NCBI GenBank assembly: GCA_029268045.1
Contig: JAJUHF010000006.1
Location: 1 to 57,302 of the forward strand
Direction: 5' to 3'
From: Anseongella ginsenosidimutans
Lineage (GTDB): Bacteria; Bacteroidota; Bacteroidia; Sphingobacteriales; Sphingobacteriaceae
DNA length: 57,302 nt
The notes beneath the pieces are model-generated. The model did no database searches. It worked only from the letters and a program-made list of their open reading frames with translations, and was not told the origin of the DNA. Below are positions 23,204-32,289 of the stretch, piece by piece (the stretch's first letter is position 1; each line of letters opens with the position of its first letter). A program made the translations under genes and the position numbers.

Positions 23204-24007
23204 ATGAACCTTGTTTTCAGCCATTTTTTTCATAAACCGGGCGTCCCTTCCCTGGCCGGGGCGCTGCTTTTTGCGGCAACTTTCCTGTGTTTCCCTTCCC
23301 TAGCGGGCGCGCAGGAGCTACACCTCATGAGTTATAACATGCATCACGGCGCCGATCGGGAGGAGAACCCCACCTTGGAGGAAATGGGCCGGTTTATCAA
23401 CGCTTCGGGTGCCGATTTGGTTGGGTTACAGGAAGTGGACAGCCTATGCAATCGTTCCGGCCGGGTCGATCAGATGAAAACCCTGGCGGCCATTACCGGA
23501 ATGCATTATGCGTTTGCGCGCCATTTTGCCTACGATGGCGGCGCGTACGGACTGGGCATCCTTTCCCGTTATCCGATCAGCGATATCCAAAACCACCGGA
23601 TTACCTCCAAATCCGGCAACGGTTCCCTTGCCCTGCTCGCGGTGAAAGTGACCCTACCCGGCGGAAAACAGATCCGCTTTATGACGGTCCACTACGCGCT
23701 GGATAAACCCACCCGTTTGATCCAGTCGTCGGAAACGCTGGCCTTATCGGCCGGTTCGCTGCCGGTTATCCTCACCGGCGATCTCAATGCCGAGCCACAG
23801 CAGGAAGAAATTACGCAGTTGGGGAAGTTTTTTGCTTTCTGCGACCCTGCCGGAAAATTTACCTTCCCCGATCGCGATCCGGTTAAAAAGATCGATTACA
23901 TTTTGGTAAGCAACCACCATTTGGACCAGACAGTGAAGACAACGGTTTGGGATGAGGTTCATTATTCGGATCACCTGCCCCTCTCGGCCACGGTAAAACT
24001 GAAGTAG
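23204..24007 (+). CDS. Secreted endonuclease/exonuclease/phosphatase family protein
   Basis: A 267-residue protein; ATG 23204 gives an N-terminus with a hydrophobic signal region ending at AGAQ. EEP-fold catalytic motifs are present: SYNMHHG, LVGLQEVD (metal Glu), TVHYALD, LTGDLNAEP (Asp/Asn pair), DYILVS and YSDHLPL (final Asp-His). Exported EEP proteins act on phosphodiesters or sphingomyelin-like lipids; the substrate here is unknown. It is divergent from htpG and may be read with the baeRF-like gene 28 bases downstream. Confidence 0.87.
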   Translation: MNLVFSHFFHKPGVPSLAGALLFAATFLCFPSLAGAQELHLMSYNMHHGADREENPTLEEMGRFINASGADLVGLQEVDSLCNRSGRVDQMKTLAAITGMHYAFARHFAYDGGAYGLGILSRYPISDIQNHRITSKSGNGSLALLAVKVTLPGGKQIRFMTVHYALDKPTRLIQSSETLALSAGSLPVILTGDLNAEPQQEEITQLGKFFAFCDPAGKFTFPDRDPVKKIDYILVSNHHLDQTVKTTVWDEVHYSDHLPLSATVKLK

Positions 24008-24035
24008 TTGGCATCATTATGGGACGGGTTTGGTT

Positions 24036-25181
24036 ATGCAATTCCTATCAGAAACCGATTTTACCCGATTGGCGTCCTATCGCGCGTCGCCGGCTGTTTC
24101 CATCTTCATCCCCACCCATCGTGCCGGGGTGGAAGTCAATGAACTCCAGGACGCCCAGTTGTTTAAAAGCCTGCTGCAGGAAACCCGCGCAGCGCTGGAA
24201 AAAAACGGAATGAGTCCCACGGAAGCCACTCTCCTAAGCAGACGCGGAACCGAGCTACTGGATTCCAGCGACTTTTGGAGAGACCAACTGGATGGATTGG
24301 GCGTATTTATGGGTGAAAACTTTTTTTTCACCCTGAAAATTCCCGAGAAGGTCCGGGAGAAGGTCTTTATTGGCCCGCATTTTTATATTGTCCCGCTATT
24401 TCCTCTTCTGCGATCCAAACCCTTTTTTCTGCTTGTTTTAAGTAAAGGGAATGCACGTTTTTTCAAAGGCGATCGATTCGGGCTGGAGGAGGTGGAAGTG
24501 CAGGGACTTCCCAATGGAATGGACGATGTGATCCGATACGAAGAAAAGGGAGGTCAGGAAACTTTCCGGCGGGCCGGTAATAAAGAAAAAGCGACTTTTC
24601 ATGGTCACGGACCGGGCCTGGCCGATGAAGAGGAATATGTAGGGATGTACTTGAAGGAAATCGACCGGACCTTGTTGGGCGAAGTGCTTGCCCGTGAAAA
24701 CGCGCCCCTGTTGCTGGCGGGCCCCGAACGCCTGATCAGTCAATACCGGGATGGATCACGGTACCCGCATCTTGCTAAACAGCATATTTCGGGTAATTAC
24801 GAACATGAGCCAGCCCATGTGTTTTTCGAAAAGGCCTGCGCGGCGTTGGAGCCGTATTTTAGCCTGGATGCCGAACATGCGCTGGAATCCTTTTATAATC
24901 AATCGGCTACCCCGCGTTCTACAACCGACCCGTTTAAGGTACTCCCCGGTTGTTTCCAGGGAAAAATAGCCGACCTGTTCATTCGGGACGATTTGCACAT
25001 CCGCGGGGAATTCAATCCCGAAACCGGACAGGTCCATTTCAAAGAGAATGCCTCGATGGAGACGGACTGCCTGGTCAATCAGGGCGCTGTACAGGCCTAC
25101 CTGACCAATGGGAATGTCCATGTGCTCCGCGCAGAAAAAATGCCCGAAGGAAGTAAAGTAGCTGCTTTAATGCGTTGGTAA
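24036..25181 (+). CDS. Bacterial eRF1-like (baeRF) family protein
   Basis: A 381-residue soluble protein starting at ATG 24036. It resembles the bacterial counterparts of archaeal/eukaryotic release factor 1: an N-terminal SVSIFIPTHRAG-type segment (here PAVSIFIPTHRAG), a central domain with LLVLSKGNARFF, and a C-terminal L7Ae-like part with ACAALEPYFS and a VHVLRAEKMPEGSKVAALMRW tail. These proteins have been proposed to act at the ribosome under stress; no GGQ peptide-release loop is visible. It is followed 9 bases later by an SDR gene and the rest of a stress-type run. Confidence 0.75.
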   Translation: MQFLSETDFTRLASYRASPAVSIFIPTHRAGVEVNELQDAQLFKSLLQETRAALEKNGMSPTEATLLSRRGTELLDSSDFWRDQLDGLGVFMGENFFFTLKIPEKVREKVFIGPHFYIVPLFPLLRSKPFFLLVLSKGNARFFKGDRFGLEEVEVQGLPNGMDDVIRYEEKGGQETFRRAGNKEKATFHGHGPGLADEEEYVGMYLKEIDRTLLGEVLARENAPLLLAGPERLISQYRDGSRYPHLAKQHISGNYEHEPAHVFFEKACAALEPYFSLDAEHALESFYNQSATPRSTTDPFKVLPGCFQGKIADLFIRDDLHIRGEFNPETGQVHFKENASMETDCLVNQGAVQAYLTNGNVHVLRAEKMPEGSKVAALMRW

Positions 25182-25190
25182 ATCAGTAAT

Positions 25191-26060
25191 ATGCAAAAAT
25201 CGGAGGATAAGAAACCGGTCCGGCCCGCACAGAAGCAGGGCAGGCAACCAGGGATTGAATCGGAAATGGTTCCCCGCCCGTCCTACGAAGGCGATCCAGC
25301 ACGACATGCGGGGAAACTGGAAGGGAAAAAGGCGCTTATCACCGGCGGCGATAGCGGGATTGGGCGGGCAGTGGCCGTCGCATTTGCCCGCGAGGGCGCC
25401 GACGTGGCCATTGCTTACCTGGACGAACAGTCCGATGCGGTAGAAACAAAGGCTGCGGTGGAACGTCTGAACAAAACCTGTCTGTTGCTTCCCGGCGATC
25501 TCAGCCAGGAAGCGCATTGCCGGCATCTGGTCGAACGCACCTGGAAAGAACTGGGAGGCCTTGATATCGTGGTAAACAATGCGGCCGTCCAGTTTCCGAA
25601 GGAAAGCCTGGAGGAAATCTCCCCCGACCAACTGGAGCGCACCTTTCGCATCAATATCTTCGCGTATTTTTACATCACCCAAGCAGCGTTGCGTTACTTA
25701 AAGGAAGGCAGCAGCATCATCAACACCACCTCGGTGACGGCGTACCGGGGCAGCTCCCATTTGATTGATTACGCGGCAACCAAGGGCGCGATCGTTTCGT
25801 TTACCCGGTCCCTTGCTTCGGCACTGGCAGAAAAGAAAATCCGGGTGAATGGAGTCGCCCCAGGCCCGATCTGGACGCCGCTTATTCCAGCCAGCTTCCC
25901 CCCGGACCAGGTGGCGGAATTCGGATCCGATGTCCCGCTGAAACGCGCCGGGCAACCCGAAGAAGTGGCGCCCTGCTATGTGTTCCTGGCTTCGGAGGAC
26001 GCCTCGTATATGACCGGCCAGGTACTCCACCCCAATGGGGGCGAAATAGTGAACGGATAA
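25191..26060 (+). CDS. SDR-family oxidoreductase (YghA/GspA39-like)
   Basis: A 289-residue short-chain dehydrogenase with an extended N-terminus (about 40 residues) typical of the YghA/general stress protein 39 subgroup. NAD(P) binding: TGGDSGIGRAVA (about 51-62); NNAA; catalytic Ser in NTTSVTAY and the YAATK Tyr-Lys pair; then PGPIWTPL. The substrate is undefined. It sits in a collinear run with a baeRF-like gene, a DUF421 gene and an SRPBCC gene, a set often seen in stress or desiccation clusters. Confidence 0.9.
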   Translation: MQKSEDKKPVRPAQKQGRQPGIESEMVPRPSYEGDPARHAGKLEGKKALITGGDSGIGRAVAVAFAREGADVAIAYLDEQSDAVETKAAVERLNKTCLLLPGDLSQEAHCRHLVERTWKELGGLDIVVNNAAVQFPKESLEEISPDQLERTFRINIFAYFYITQAALRYLKEGSSIINTTSVTAYRGSSHLIDYAATKGAIVSFTRSLASALAEKKIRVNGVAPGPIWTPLIPASFPPDQVAEFGSDVPLKRAGQPEEVAPCYVFLASEDASYMTGQVLHPNGGEIVNG

Positions 26061-26072
26061 GGAATTCAGACA

Positions 26073-26594
26073 ATGGCGGAAGAAGAAAACATTGAACCGG
26101 TCCGATCAACGCCTTCCCTTCATGAAGCCCTGCCATTGCAGCGCATGGCATGGAAGATCCAAAAGGTGTGCTGGGTGGTCATTGGTACGCTGATGGTGCT
26201 TATCGCGTTGGGTTTGTTCGGCAACGGACCCATCAGCAAGGTCCGGGAAACCAAACAGCACGTCACGATGGAGTATGAACGGTTCGCCCGGAGCAGATCG
26301 GCAGTAGTCACTTCGGTTTACATTTCCGGTTCCCCGGCGGAAGGCGGTTCCCCGGCCCAAGCGACGATCGGGATACCGCTTCCCTACCTCTCCGAATTTG
26401 AACTGGAAACGGTGGTTCCGGAAAGTTATGAGACCGAGATCGGGAACAATGCAATTTACTACCGGTTTGACGTGCCGGATAGCGCAGTCTTGACCGTCCG
26501 GTTTTTTTCCCATCCGCAAAACCAAGGTTCCGTGAAAGGAAATTGGACCGTTAACGGGATACCCTTCCCGGTCCATCATTTTATTTATCCCTAA
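26073..26594 (+). CDS. Single-span membrane protein of unknown function
   Basis: A 173-residue protein with one membrane helix (about residues 30-52, VCWVVIGTLMVLIALGLFG) after a cytosolic N-terminus, then an extracytoplasmic domain of about 120 residues rich in beta-strand character. I do not recognise a named family. It lies 12 bases after the SDR gene and 20 before the DUF421 gene, so it is almost certainly co-transcribed. A bitopic anchor for a small periplasmic domain working with DUF421 is a guess from context only. Confidence 0.7.
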   Translation: MAEEENIEPVRSTPSLHEALPLQRMAWKIQKVCWVVIGTLMVLIALGLFGNGPISKVRETKQHVTMEYERFARSRSAVVTSVYISGSPAEGGSPAQATIGIPLPYLSEFELETVVPESYETEIGNNAIYYRFDVPDSAVLTVRFFSHPQNQGSVKGNWTVNGIPFPVHHFIYP

Positions 26595-26614
26595 GGCCGC
26601 ATATTCTTAAGAAA

Positions 26615-27055
26615 ATGAATCCACTGATCCGAGGTATTGTTGTTTATCTCTTCCTGCTTGTATTATTCCGCATACTTGGGAAAAGAAGCCTGGCCCAGAT
26701 AACGACCTTTGACTTTGTGCTGCTACTTATTATTGGAGAGGTGACCCAACAAGCCCTGCTCGGAGAGGACTACTCCATCACCAATGCGTTGATCCTGATA
26801 GTTGTGCTGATCGGCACCGATGTTGTTCTTTCGAAATTGAAAAGCCGCTTCAAACTGCTGGACCGGATCATTGAAGGAGTTCCTCTGATTGTAGTGGAAA
26901 ACGGAAAGCCGCTCAGACGCCGCATGAAAAAATCGGGTGTGGATGAAAGCGACATCCTGGAAGCAGCCCGCTTACGCTTCGGGTTAAGCAAAATGGAACA
27001 GATTAAATACGCGATCCTGGAACGCGACGGTGAGATTTCAATCATCCCTTCATAA
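26615..27055 (+). CDS. DUF421 (YetF-like) membrane protein
   Basis: A 146-residue protein. Three N-terminal membrane helices carry the family motif FRILGKRSLAQITTFDFVLLLIIGE, followed by the conserved cytosolic DUF421 domain with IEGVPLIVVENGKPL and MKKSGVDESDILEAAR. Shorter than the long YetF form (about 230) but typical of the compact version. Function is unknown; in Bacillus, relatives are linked to spore or stress properties. Confidence 0.9.
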   Translation: MNPLIRGIVVYLFLLVLFRILGKRSLAQITTFDFVLLLIIGEVTQQALLGEDYSITNALILIVVLIGTDVVLSKLKSRFKLLDRIIEGVPLIVVENGKPLRRRMKKSGVDESDILEAARLRFGLSKMEQIKYAILERDGEISIIPS

Positions 27056-27194
27056 GGCGCGGGCTGCGGCTTTTTCTACCCAATCGTCCCGGATTTATCG
27101 CAGGCACCTTTCCGCCGAACGTCCAATCCGGCCGTCTGTGCCGTCTTCCCAAAAACCAGCAAGGTTTTGGCTATATCAAAGAAAAACTTGGATC

Positions 27195-27929
27195 ATGGAC
27201 AGTACTCATCAACAAGCCGGCGGGCGTACCAACGCCATTCCCCCCATTGGCGGGACCAATGTCATCAACGTAGGAAAACTGGAACGATTGGCCTCCCTGG
27301 GGATGGGAACCGGACTCCTCTGCGTTGCCTTGCGCAGCAGAAGTTTTCTAAAGTATGCCGCCATCCTGGGAGCAGGCGGCTATCTGCTGTATCGCGGGGT
27401 GTCGGGAAATTGCCCGCTCTCTTCATCGTTGGGAGTCGGCAGCAGGCAGGGAAGCCGCCCGCATGGGAAAACCGCCTCCCTGATCGAGATCAAAAACACG
27501 CTCCAGGTAAAACGCCCCAAAGCCGAAGTGTATGAATTCTGGAGGAAACTGGAAAACCTCCCCCGGTTTATGTCGCATCTGGAAAACGTGGAAACGATCA
27601 GCGATACCCGCTCCCGCTGGACTGCGAAATTCCCCGGCGCCCCAAAACCCATTATCTGGGAGGCCGAGATCGTCCGCGACGACCAGGGCGCGTTGATTTC
27701 CTGGCGATCCCTCCCCGGATCCACCATTGAAAACGCGGGGGAAGTGGTATTCCGGAATGTGCCCGGCGGCGAGGACACCGAATTGGAAGTACATATCAGT
27801 TACCGCCCCCCGGCCGGGAACATTGGCGCCGGCGTAGCCAGGTTGCTGAATCCGGTGCTGGAAGAGCTGATCCGGGAAGATATCCGGAATTTCAAACGGT
27901 ACGTTGAATCGGGAGAAATGCCTGCCTGA
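27195..27929 (+). CDS. Membrane-anchored SRPBCC (polyketide cyclase-like) protein
   Basis: A 244-residue protein. I chose ATG 27195 because the upstream open frame overlaps the DUF421 gene and looks non-coding. Residues about 28-78 form a hydrophobic hairpin resembling DUF2892 (LERLASLGMGTGLLC ... AAILGAGGYLLYRG). About 100-240 is a START/SRPBCC domain (VYEFWRKLENLPRFMSHLENVE, typical of membrane-linked cyclase/dehydrase-like stress proteins). It is the end of the plus-strand run; the convergent GH13 gene ends 11 bases later with no obvious terminator between. Confidence 0.8.
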   Translation: MDSTHQQAGGRTNAIPPIGGTNVINVGKLERLASLGMGTGLLCVALRSRSFLKYAAILGAGGYLLYRGVSGNCPLSSSLGVGSRQGSRPHGKTASLIEIKNTLQVKRPKAEVYEFWRKLENLPRFMSHLENVETISDTRSRWTAKFPGAPKPIIWEAEIVRDDQGALISWRSLPGSTIENAGEVVFRNVPGGEDTELEVHISYRPPAGNIGAGVARLLNPVLEELIREDIRNFKRYVESGEMPA

Positions 27930-27940
27930 CTAGCGCATGC

Positions 27941-29533
27941 TTAATGTAATCGGGCCACCATGCCTTCACTTCCACGGAGCCTGAAGCGGTGAGTGAGCTG
28001 CTTCCCTTCGGCATCGGAATGGGTCCCCAGGACGACGGTTGCCCGAAGGGCCGGGTCCGCTAAGCGGACTGTTGTACGCCGGGTCCCCAGATTCAATGCA
28101 ATAAGCCAGCGCGCGTTTCCCTGCCGGCGAACATACACCAAGGCCGTCCCTTCGGTATCCAGGCGCCGGAAACTTCCCGAATGCAGGGCCGGCTGGGCAT
28201 TGCGCAGGCGAATCAGTCTTTTATAGAAGCACAACATGGAGGTGTCGTCTGTCGCCTGCACCCCGGCATTGATCCGGCGATAAGTTCGCCCCACCGGAAG
28301 CCAGGGTGTTCCGGTAGTAAAGCCGGCATTCTTTTCTGCATTCCATAACATGGGGGTTCGCTCGGGATCCCTGCCCAGACCCAAACCTGGAATATTCTTT
28401 TCATGTGGATCCTGGACTTTTGAGGGCGGAATGACCACGTCTGTCATCCCCAGTTCGTCGCCGTAATATAGGGTGGGGGTGCCGCGCAGGGTGAGCAGTA
28501 ACAAGGCGGCGATCTTCGCCTGTCGTATCCCCACGCGGCTGGCGATGCGGGACCGGTCGTGATTGCCCAGCACCCAGTTCGGCCAGGCGCCCTCCGGCAA
28601 TGCGCCTTCGTATTGGTCTACGGCCGCTCCGATGGACGCGGCATCCCAGGGCAGGGTGATGAGCTGGAAATTGAACGGCAGATGCGCCTCGTCATTATTG
28701 CGTCCGTAATAGCTAACTAGGGATTTCACCGGCAGGTAGATTTCCCCGATCAGCACTCGCTCCGGGTAGCCGTCAAGTATTTTCCGCATCGCAGCTACAA
28801 TGCCGTGCACTTCGGGCTGGTCCACCGAATAGTTAGGCCGGTAACGGAAGTAGGGCGACATGCCCGGTTTATAGTCGGGGTTGGGCGGATTATCCCTCAA
28901 GCGCTCGTCCTTGATCAGGTGCCACATCACATCCACCCGGAACCCGTCCACCCCCCGGTCCAACCAGAACCGCATGATGTCATGCATTTCCTCCTGCACG
29001 GCGGGATTCCGCCAATTGAGGTCGGGCTGTTCTTTAAGGTAGGAGTGGAAATAATATTGACCGGTGGCTTCATCCCACTCCCATCCCGAGCCGCCGAATG
29101 CGCTCAGCCAGTTATTTGGAGGACCGCCGCCCGGCGCTGGATCGTACCACAGGTACCAATCCCGTTTGGGATTGGCGCGCGAGGAACGCGACTCGAGGAA
29201 CCAGGGATGCGCTTCCGAGGTATGATTGGGAACCAGATCGGTGATCAACTTCATTCCGCGCCGGTGAACCTCCTTTAGCAGCCGGTCGAAATCCTTCATC
29301 GTACCGAAGAGGGGATGAATTGCGCGGTAGTCCGAAATATCGTAGCCAAAATCCACCATGGGCGAAGGATTGACCGGCGAAAGCCAGATCCCGGTAACGC
29401 CCAGATCCTGCAGATAATCCAACCTTTGCCGCACGCCGTTCAGATCGCCCACGCCATCCCCATCAGAATCCATGAATGACCGCGGATACACCTGGTAAAT
29501 TACGCCCGTATGCCACCATAACAAATTACCCAT
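27941..29533 (-). CDS. GH13 alpha-glucosidase (oligo-1,6-glucosidase-like)
   Basis: A 530-residue intracellular glycoside hydrolase; ATG 29533 (MGNLLWWHTGVIYQVYPRSF) is 12 bases after the preceding stop and matches family N-termini. GH13 regions: DLVPNHTS (99-106), GFRVDVMW with nucleophile D201, LIGEIYLP with acid/base E264, and LGNHDRS with D326. The MDSDGDGVGDL calcium-loop-like segment near 21-31 is typical of the GH13 oligoglucosidase/trehalose-synthase branch. It hydrolyses short alpha-glucans or isomerises them; no signal peptide. Co-transcribed with the next GH13 and the LLM flavoenzyme. Confidence 0.9.
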   Translation of the reverse strand: MGNLLWWHTGVIYQVYPRSFMDSDGDGVGDLNGVRQRLDYLQDLGVTGIWLSPVNPSPMVDFGYDISDYRAIHPLFGTMKDFDRLLKEVHRRGMKLITDLVPNHTSEAHPWFLESRSSRANPKRDWYLWYDPAPGGGPPNNWLSAFGGSGWEWDEATGQYYFHSYLKEQPDLNWRNPAVQEEMHDIMRFWLDRGVDGFRVDVMWHLIKDERLRDNPPNPDYKPGMSPYFRYRPNYSVDQPEVHGIVAAMRKILDGYPERVLIGEIYLPVKSLVSYYGRNNDEAHLPFNFQLITLPWDAASIGAAVDQYEGALPEGAWPNWVLGNHDRSRIASRVGIRQAKIAALLLLTLRGTPTLYYGDELGMTDVVIPPSKVQDPHEKNIPGLGLGRDPERTPMLWNAEKNAGFTTGTPWLPVGRTYRRINAGVQATDDTSMLCFYKRLIRLRNAQPALHSGSFRRLDTEGTALVYVRRQGNARWLIALNLGTRRTTVRLADPALRATVVLGTHSDAEGKQLTHRFRLRGSEGMVARLH

Positions 29534-29544
29534 TGCCAAATCCT

Positions 29545-31185
29545 TTATGACAAAAACGAACTGTACCGGAACCACCGGTACCCGAACGGGTTTAGATGGA
29601 TCTTCGTATCTCCATGAAAGGGCTCGTAAACCGCATCGCCGAACACGTCGATCAGGTGTTCGATCTCGGTATCCGAAAGGGTCTTGGTATCCAGTTCCAC
29701 ATCGCATTTGCGGGCCGAAAAATTATGGATAGCCAGGGAAAAACCCTCTTTCCATCGACTGCAAAGGATCAGCACCGCCGGATTGTCTGACGGAATGAGT
29801 TCCCAGGTTCCCCTTCCGAATTCGACGCATTCCTTGCGAACGCTGATCACCCGTTCGACCCATTCCAGAAAGGAGTCCTTTTCACGCATCTGCCGGTGGA
29901 CATTCAAGGTGGGATACCCGTATTCGCCCTCCCGGATGGCTGGAAGGACCAGCTTATCGGGCGGAGCGCTGGAAAAACCTCCGTTTTCCTCATCGGACCA
30001 TTGCATCACGGTCCGGACACTGTTCCGCTCTTTCAGCCGGAGGTCGTCTCCCATGCCGATTTCATCGCCGTAACGGAAAACAGGCGCCCCCGGAAGGGAA
30101 AAGAGCAGACTGTAGGCTAACTCGAGCCGATGCCGGTCGTTTCCCAGCATCGGCGGAAGGCGACGGCGGATACCCCGGCCATAAATGCGCATGTTCTCTT
30201 CCGGAGCAAAGGCATCGAAAACCTCCTGCCGTTCTTTGTTTTTCAGCCGTTCAAGATCCAGTTCATCGTGGTTGCGCAGGAAGGTGGCGTATTGTTCCCG
30301 TTCCGGAGGGCGGGGAAGTTTCTTCAGGGCGTTTATAACCGGGGTGGCTTCCTGCCGGGCGAATGCCAGAAAGAGGTAATTATTCAAATAAAAGTTGAAC
30401 AGCATGTGCATCTGGTCCGAATCGCCGAAAAAATCCGCGTAGCGCTTCGGATCCGTATCTACTTCAGCCAGCAAAACCGCGTCTTTGCGTTGCTCCTCCA
30501 CAAATTCCCTCCATTCCCGCAGCAGATTATGCGGGTCTTCCCCGAATTTTTCGTTTCCCTTTTCACGAAGCATGTGCGGAACCGCGTCCACCCGGAAACC
30601 CGCCACGCCCAGTTTCAACCAGAAACGCATGATCCACCGGATTTCTTCCCGGACATCGGGGTTGGTCAGGTTCAGGTCGGGCTGGTGCGGATAAAAGGTA
30701 TGATAGTACCATGCCCCGGCTTGCGCGTCGTATTCCCAGTTACCCCCCTGCGCCTCCCCGAATACGGTATCGGGGCTGGATTGGCGCGGCTTTTTTTCAC
30801 TCCATATATAATAAGAACGGTACTTAGAGCCAGCCTTTCTGCGGGACCGGAGGAACCAGGGATGCTGGTTGGAGGTGTGGTTTACCACCAGATCCACCAG
30901 GACGCGCATCCCCCGCTCCTTTGCCTTGTCCACAAATTCCACGAAGCTTCCCAGATTGCCCAAATCCGGGTCCACCCGGTAATAATCGGCAATGTCGTAG
31001 CCGTTATCCTTTTGCGGCGAAGGGAAGAAAGGATGCAGCCAGAGGCAGGTTACCCCCAAGCCTGCCAGGTAGTCAAGCCGGTGCTCCATTCCCCGGAAAT
31101 CCCCCTGGCCATCGCCGTTGGAATCCATAAACGTTTTTACATCCAGTGAGTAGATAATGGCGTTTTTATACCAGTTACTGGCCAT
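29545..31185 (-). CDS. GH13 trehalose synthase-like / alpha-amylase family enzyme
   Basis: A 546-residue GH13 protein; ATG 31185 follows the LLM gene stop by 4 bases. Catalytic residues are D200 (GFRVDAVPH), E241 (LLAEVDTD) and D307 (LRNHDELD). The motif LRNHDEL and overall layout match trehalose synthase-type proteins (maltose to trehalose interconversion) more than amylases, though length is at the short end and no maltokinase domain is present. The gap to the next GH13 gene is only 11 bases. It would link maltose/trehalose metabolism to the stress-type run on the opposite strand. Confidence 0.85.
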   Translation of the reverse strand: MASNWYKNAIIYSLDVKTFMDSNGDGQGDFRGMEHRLDYLAGLGVTCLWLHPFFPSPQKDNGYDIADYYRVDPDLGNLGSFVEFVDKAKERGMRVLVDLVVNHTSNQHPWFLRSRRKAGSKYRSYYIWSEKKPRQSSPDTVFGEAQGGNWEYDAQAGAWYYHTFYPHQPDLNLTNPDVREEIRWIMRFWLKLGVAGFRVDAVPHMLREKGNEKFGEDPHNLLREWREFVEEQRKDAVLLAEVDTDPKRYADFFGDSDQMHMLFNFYLNNYLFLAFARQEATPVINALKKLPRPPEREQYATFLRNHDELDLERLKNKERQEVFDAFAPEENMRIYGRGIRRRLPPMLGNDRHRLELAYSLLFSLPGAPVFRYGDEIGMGDDLRLKERNSVRTVMQWSDEENGGFSSAPPDKLVLPAIREGEYGYPTLNVHRQMREKDSFLEWVERVISVRKECVEFGRGTWELIPSDNPAVLILCSRWKEGFSLAIHNFSARKCDVELDTKTLSDTEIEHLIDVFGDAVYEPFHGDTKIHLNPFGYRWFRYSSFLS

Positions 31186-31189
31186 CTGA

Positions 31190-32161
31190 TCAGGGTTTAA
31201 AAATCGGTAACACCTTTTCTCCGAATACTTCAATGAAACGCTCTTGCTCCCGGTTCACGTTATGCAGGATGATCAACTCGAATCCCAGCTTCGCATAGCG
31301 CTCAATCCACTCGGCATGAACGCCCGGTTCGGCGGAAATGTGCACGTAAGGATCCAGATCGTCCGGGCTTACAAAGGCCGCCGCCTGTTCAAACTGGGCC
31401 GGATGGCGCAGTTCGGTTAGCAGACTGCTGTTGAATATATTGGACTTCCATTGCGAAAACGCCCCATGCCGCGCCTTCTCTTCGTTCCGGTCAAAGGAAA
31501 GCTGGACCTTCAGGTAAAGGGGTTTGCCTGCGCCGCCTCCCTCCTGAAACGCCCGAACGACCTTTTCCAGCTCGGTCAACGGTTGCGAAACGGTGATCAA
31601 GCCATCGACCCATTCCCCCATCCAACGGGCGGTTTCGGCCGTAATCGCAGCACCGATAACCGGCGGCGGCTGAGCAGGCCGGGTATACAATCGCGCTTCC
31701 TCCACCCGGACCAGTCCGTTCCAGGTAACGGTTTCGCCCGCCCAAAGGGCGCGCATGATGTCCACGCATTCTTTCAGCCGGGCGTTCCGCGTGGCTTTGC
31801 CCGGCCATTTCCCACCGGTGATGGATTCGTTCAGCGCCTGCCCGCTCCCCTGCCCCAGCCAAAACCGGTTGGGATACATGTCACAAAGAGTTGCGGCCGC
31901 CTGGGCAATGATGGCCGGATGGTACCGCTGCCCCGGCGCGTTGACCACCCCGAAATCCAGCGAAGTAGCCTCGAGCGCGGATCCAAGCCAGGCCCAGGCA
32001 AATCCCGATTGCCCCTGCTCCTGATTCCACGGACAGAAATGATCGGAAGAAAGCGCGGCGTGAAAACCCGCCCGGCCTGCGAATGCGGCGTAATCCAGCA
32101 ACTCCCCCGGGCGGAATTGCTCGTGGGAAACATGATATCCTATCTTTGGGTTGGCCGGCAT
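31190..32161 (-). CDS. LLM-class flavin-dependent oxidoreductase (non-F420 subgroup)
   Basis: A 323-residue luciferase-like TIM-barrel protein. Visible: IGYHVSHEQF at the N-terminus, LSSDHFCPW, FGVVNAPGQRYHPAIIAQAAATL and LGQGSGQALNE. It belongs to the subgroup annotated as probable non-F420 flavinoid oxidoreductases (TIGR03885-like) that often neighbours trehalose-synthase-type GH13 genes. It is the first gene of a three-gene operon with two GH13 enzymes. Substrate unknown. Divergent from the sugar porter with about 128 bases between starts. Confidence 0.82.
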   Translation of the reverse strand: MPANPKIGYHVSHEQFRPGELLDYAAFAGRAGFHAALSSDHFCPWNQEQGQSGFAWAWLGSALEATSLDFGVVNAPGQRYHPAIIAQAAATLCDMYPNRFWLGQGSGQALNESITGGKWPGKATRNARLKECVDIMRALWAGETVTWNGLVRVEEARLYTRPAQPPPVIGAAITAETARWMGEWVDGLITVSQPLTELEKVVRAFQEGGGAGKPLYLKVQLSFDRNEEKARHGAFSQWKSNIFNSSLLTELRHPAQFEQAAAFVSPDDLDPYVHISAEPGVHAEWIERYAKLGFELIILHNVNREQERFIEVFGEKVLPIFKP

Positions 32162-32289
32162 AGCGAAAGATTGGAAAGAATCATGCCAAGGGCTGTTTCC
32201 ATACCGGCATATTATCCATCTTTAAGGAAGAATACTCCATTTTGAAAAAAGGGGTTAACCGTAATTTAGACCGAAGAACCAATAATACG

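Noticed and set aside
30130-31149. 339-codon plus-strand frame
   Set aside because: Antisense to the trehalose-synthase-like GH13 gene, whose catalytic residues are intact.
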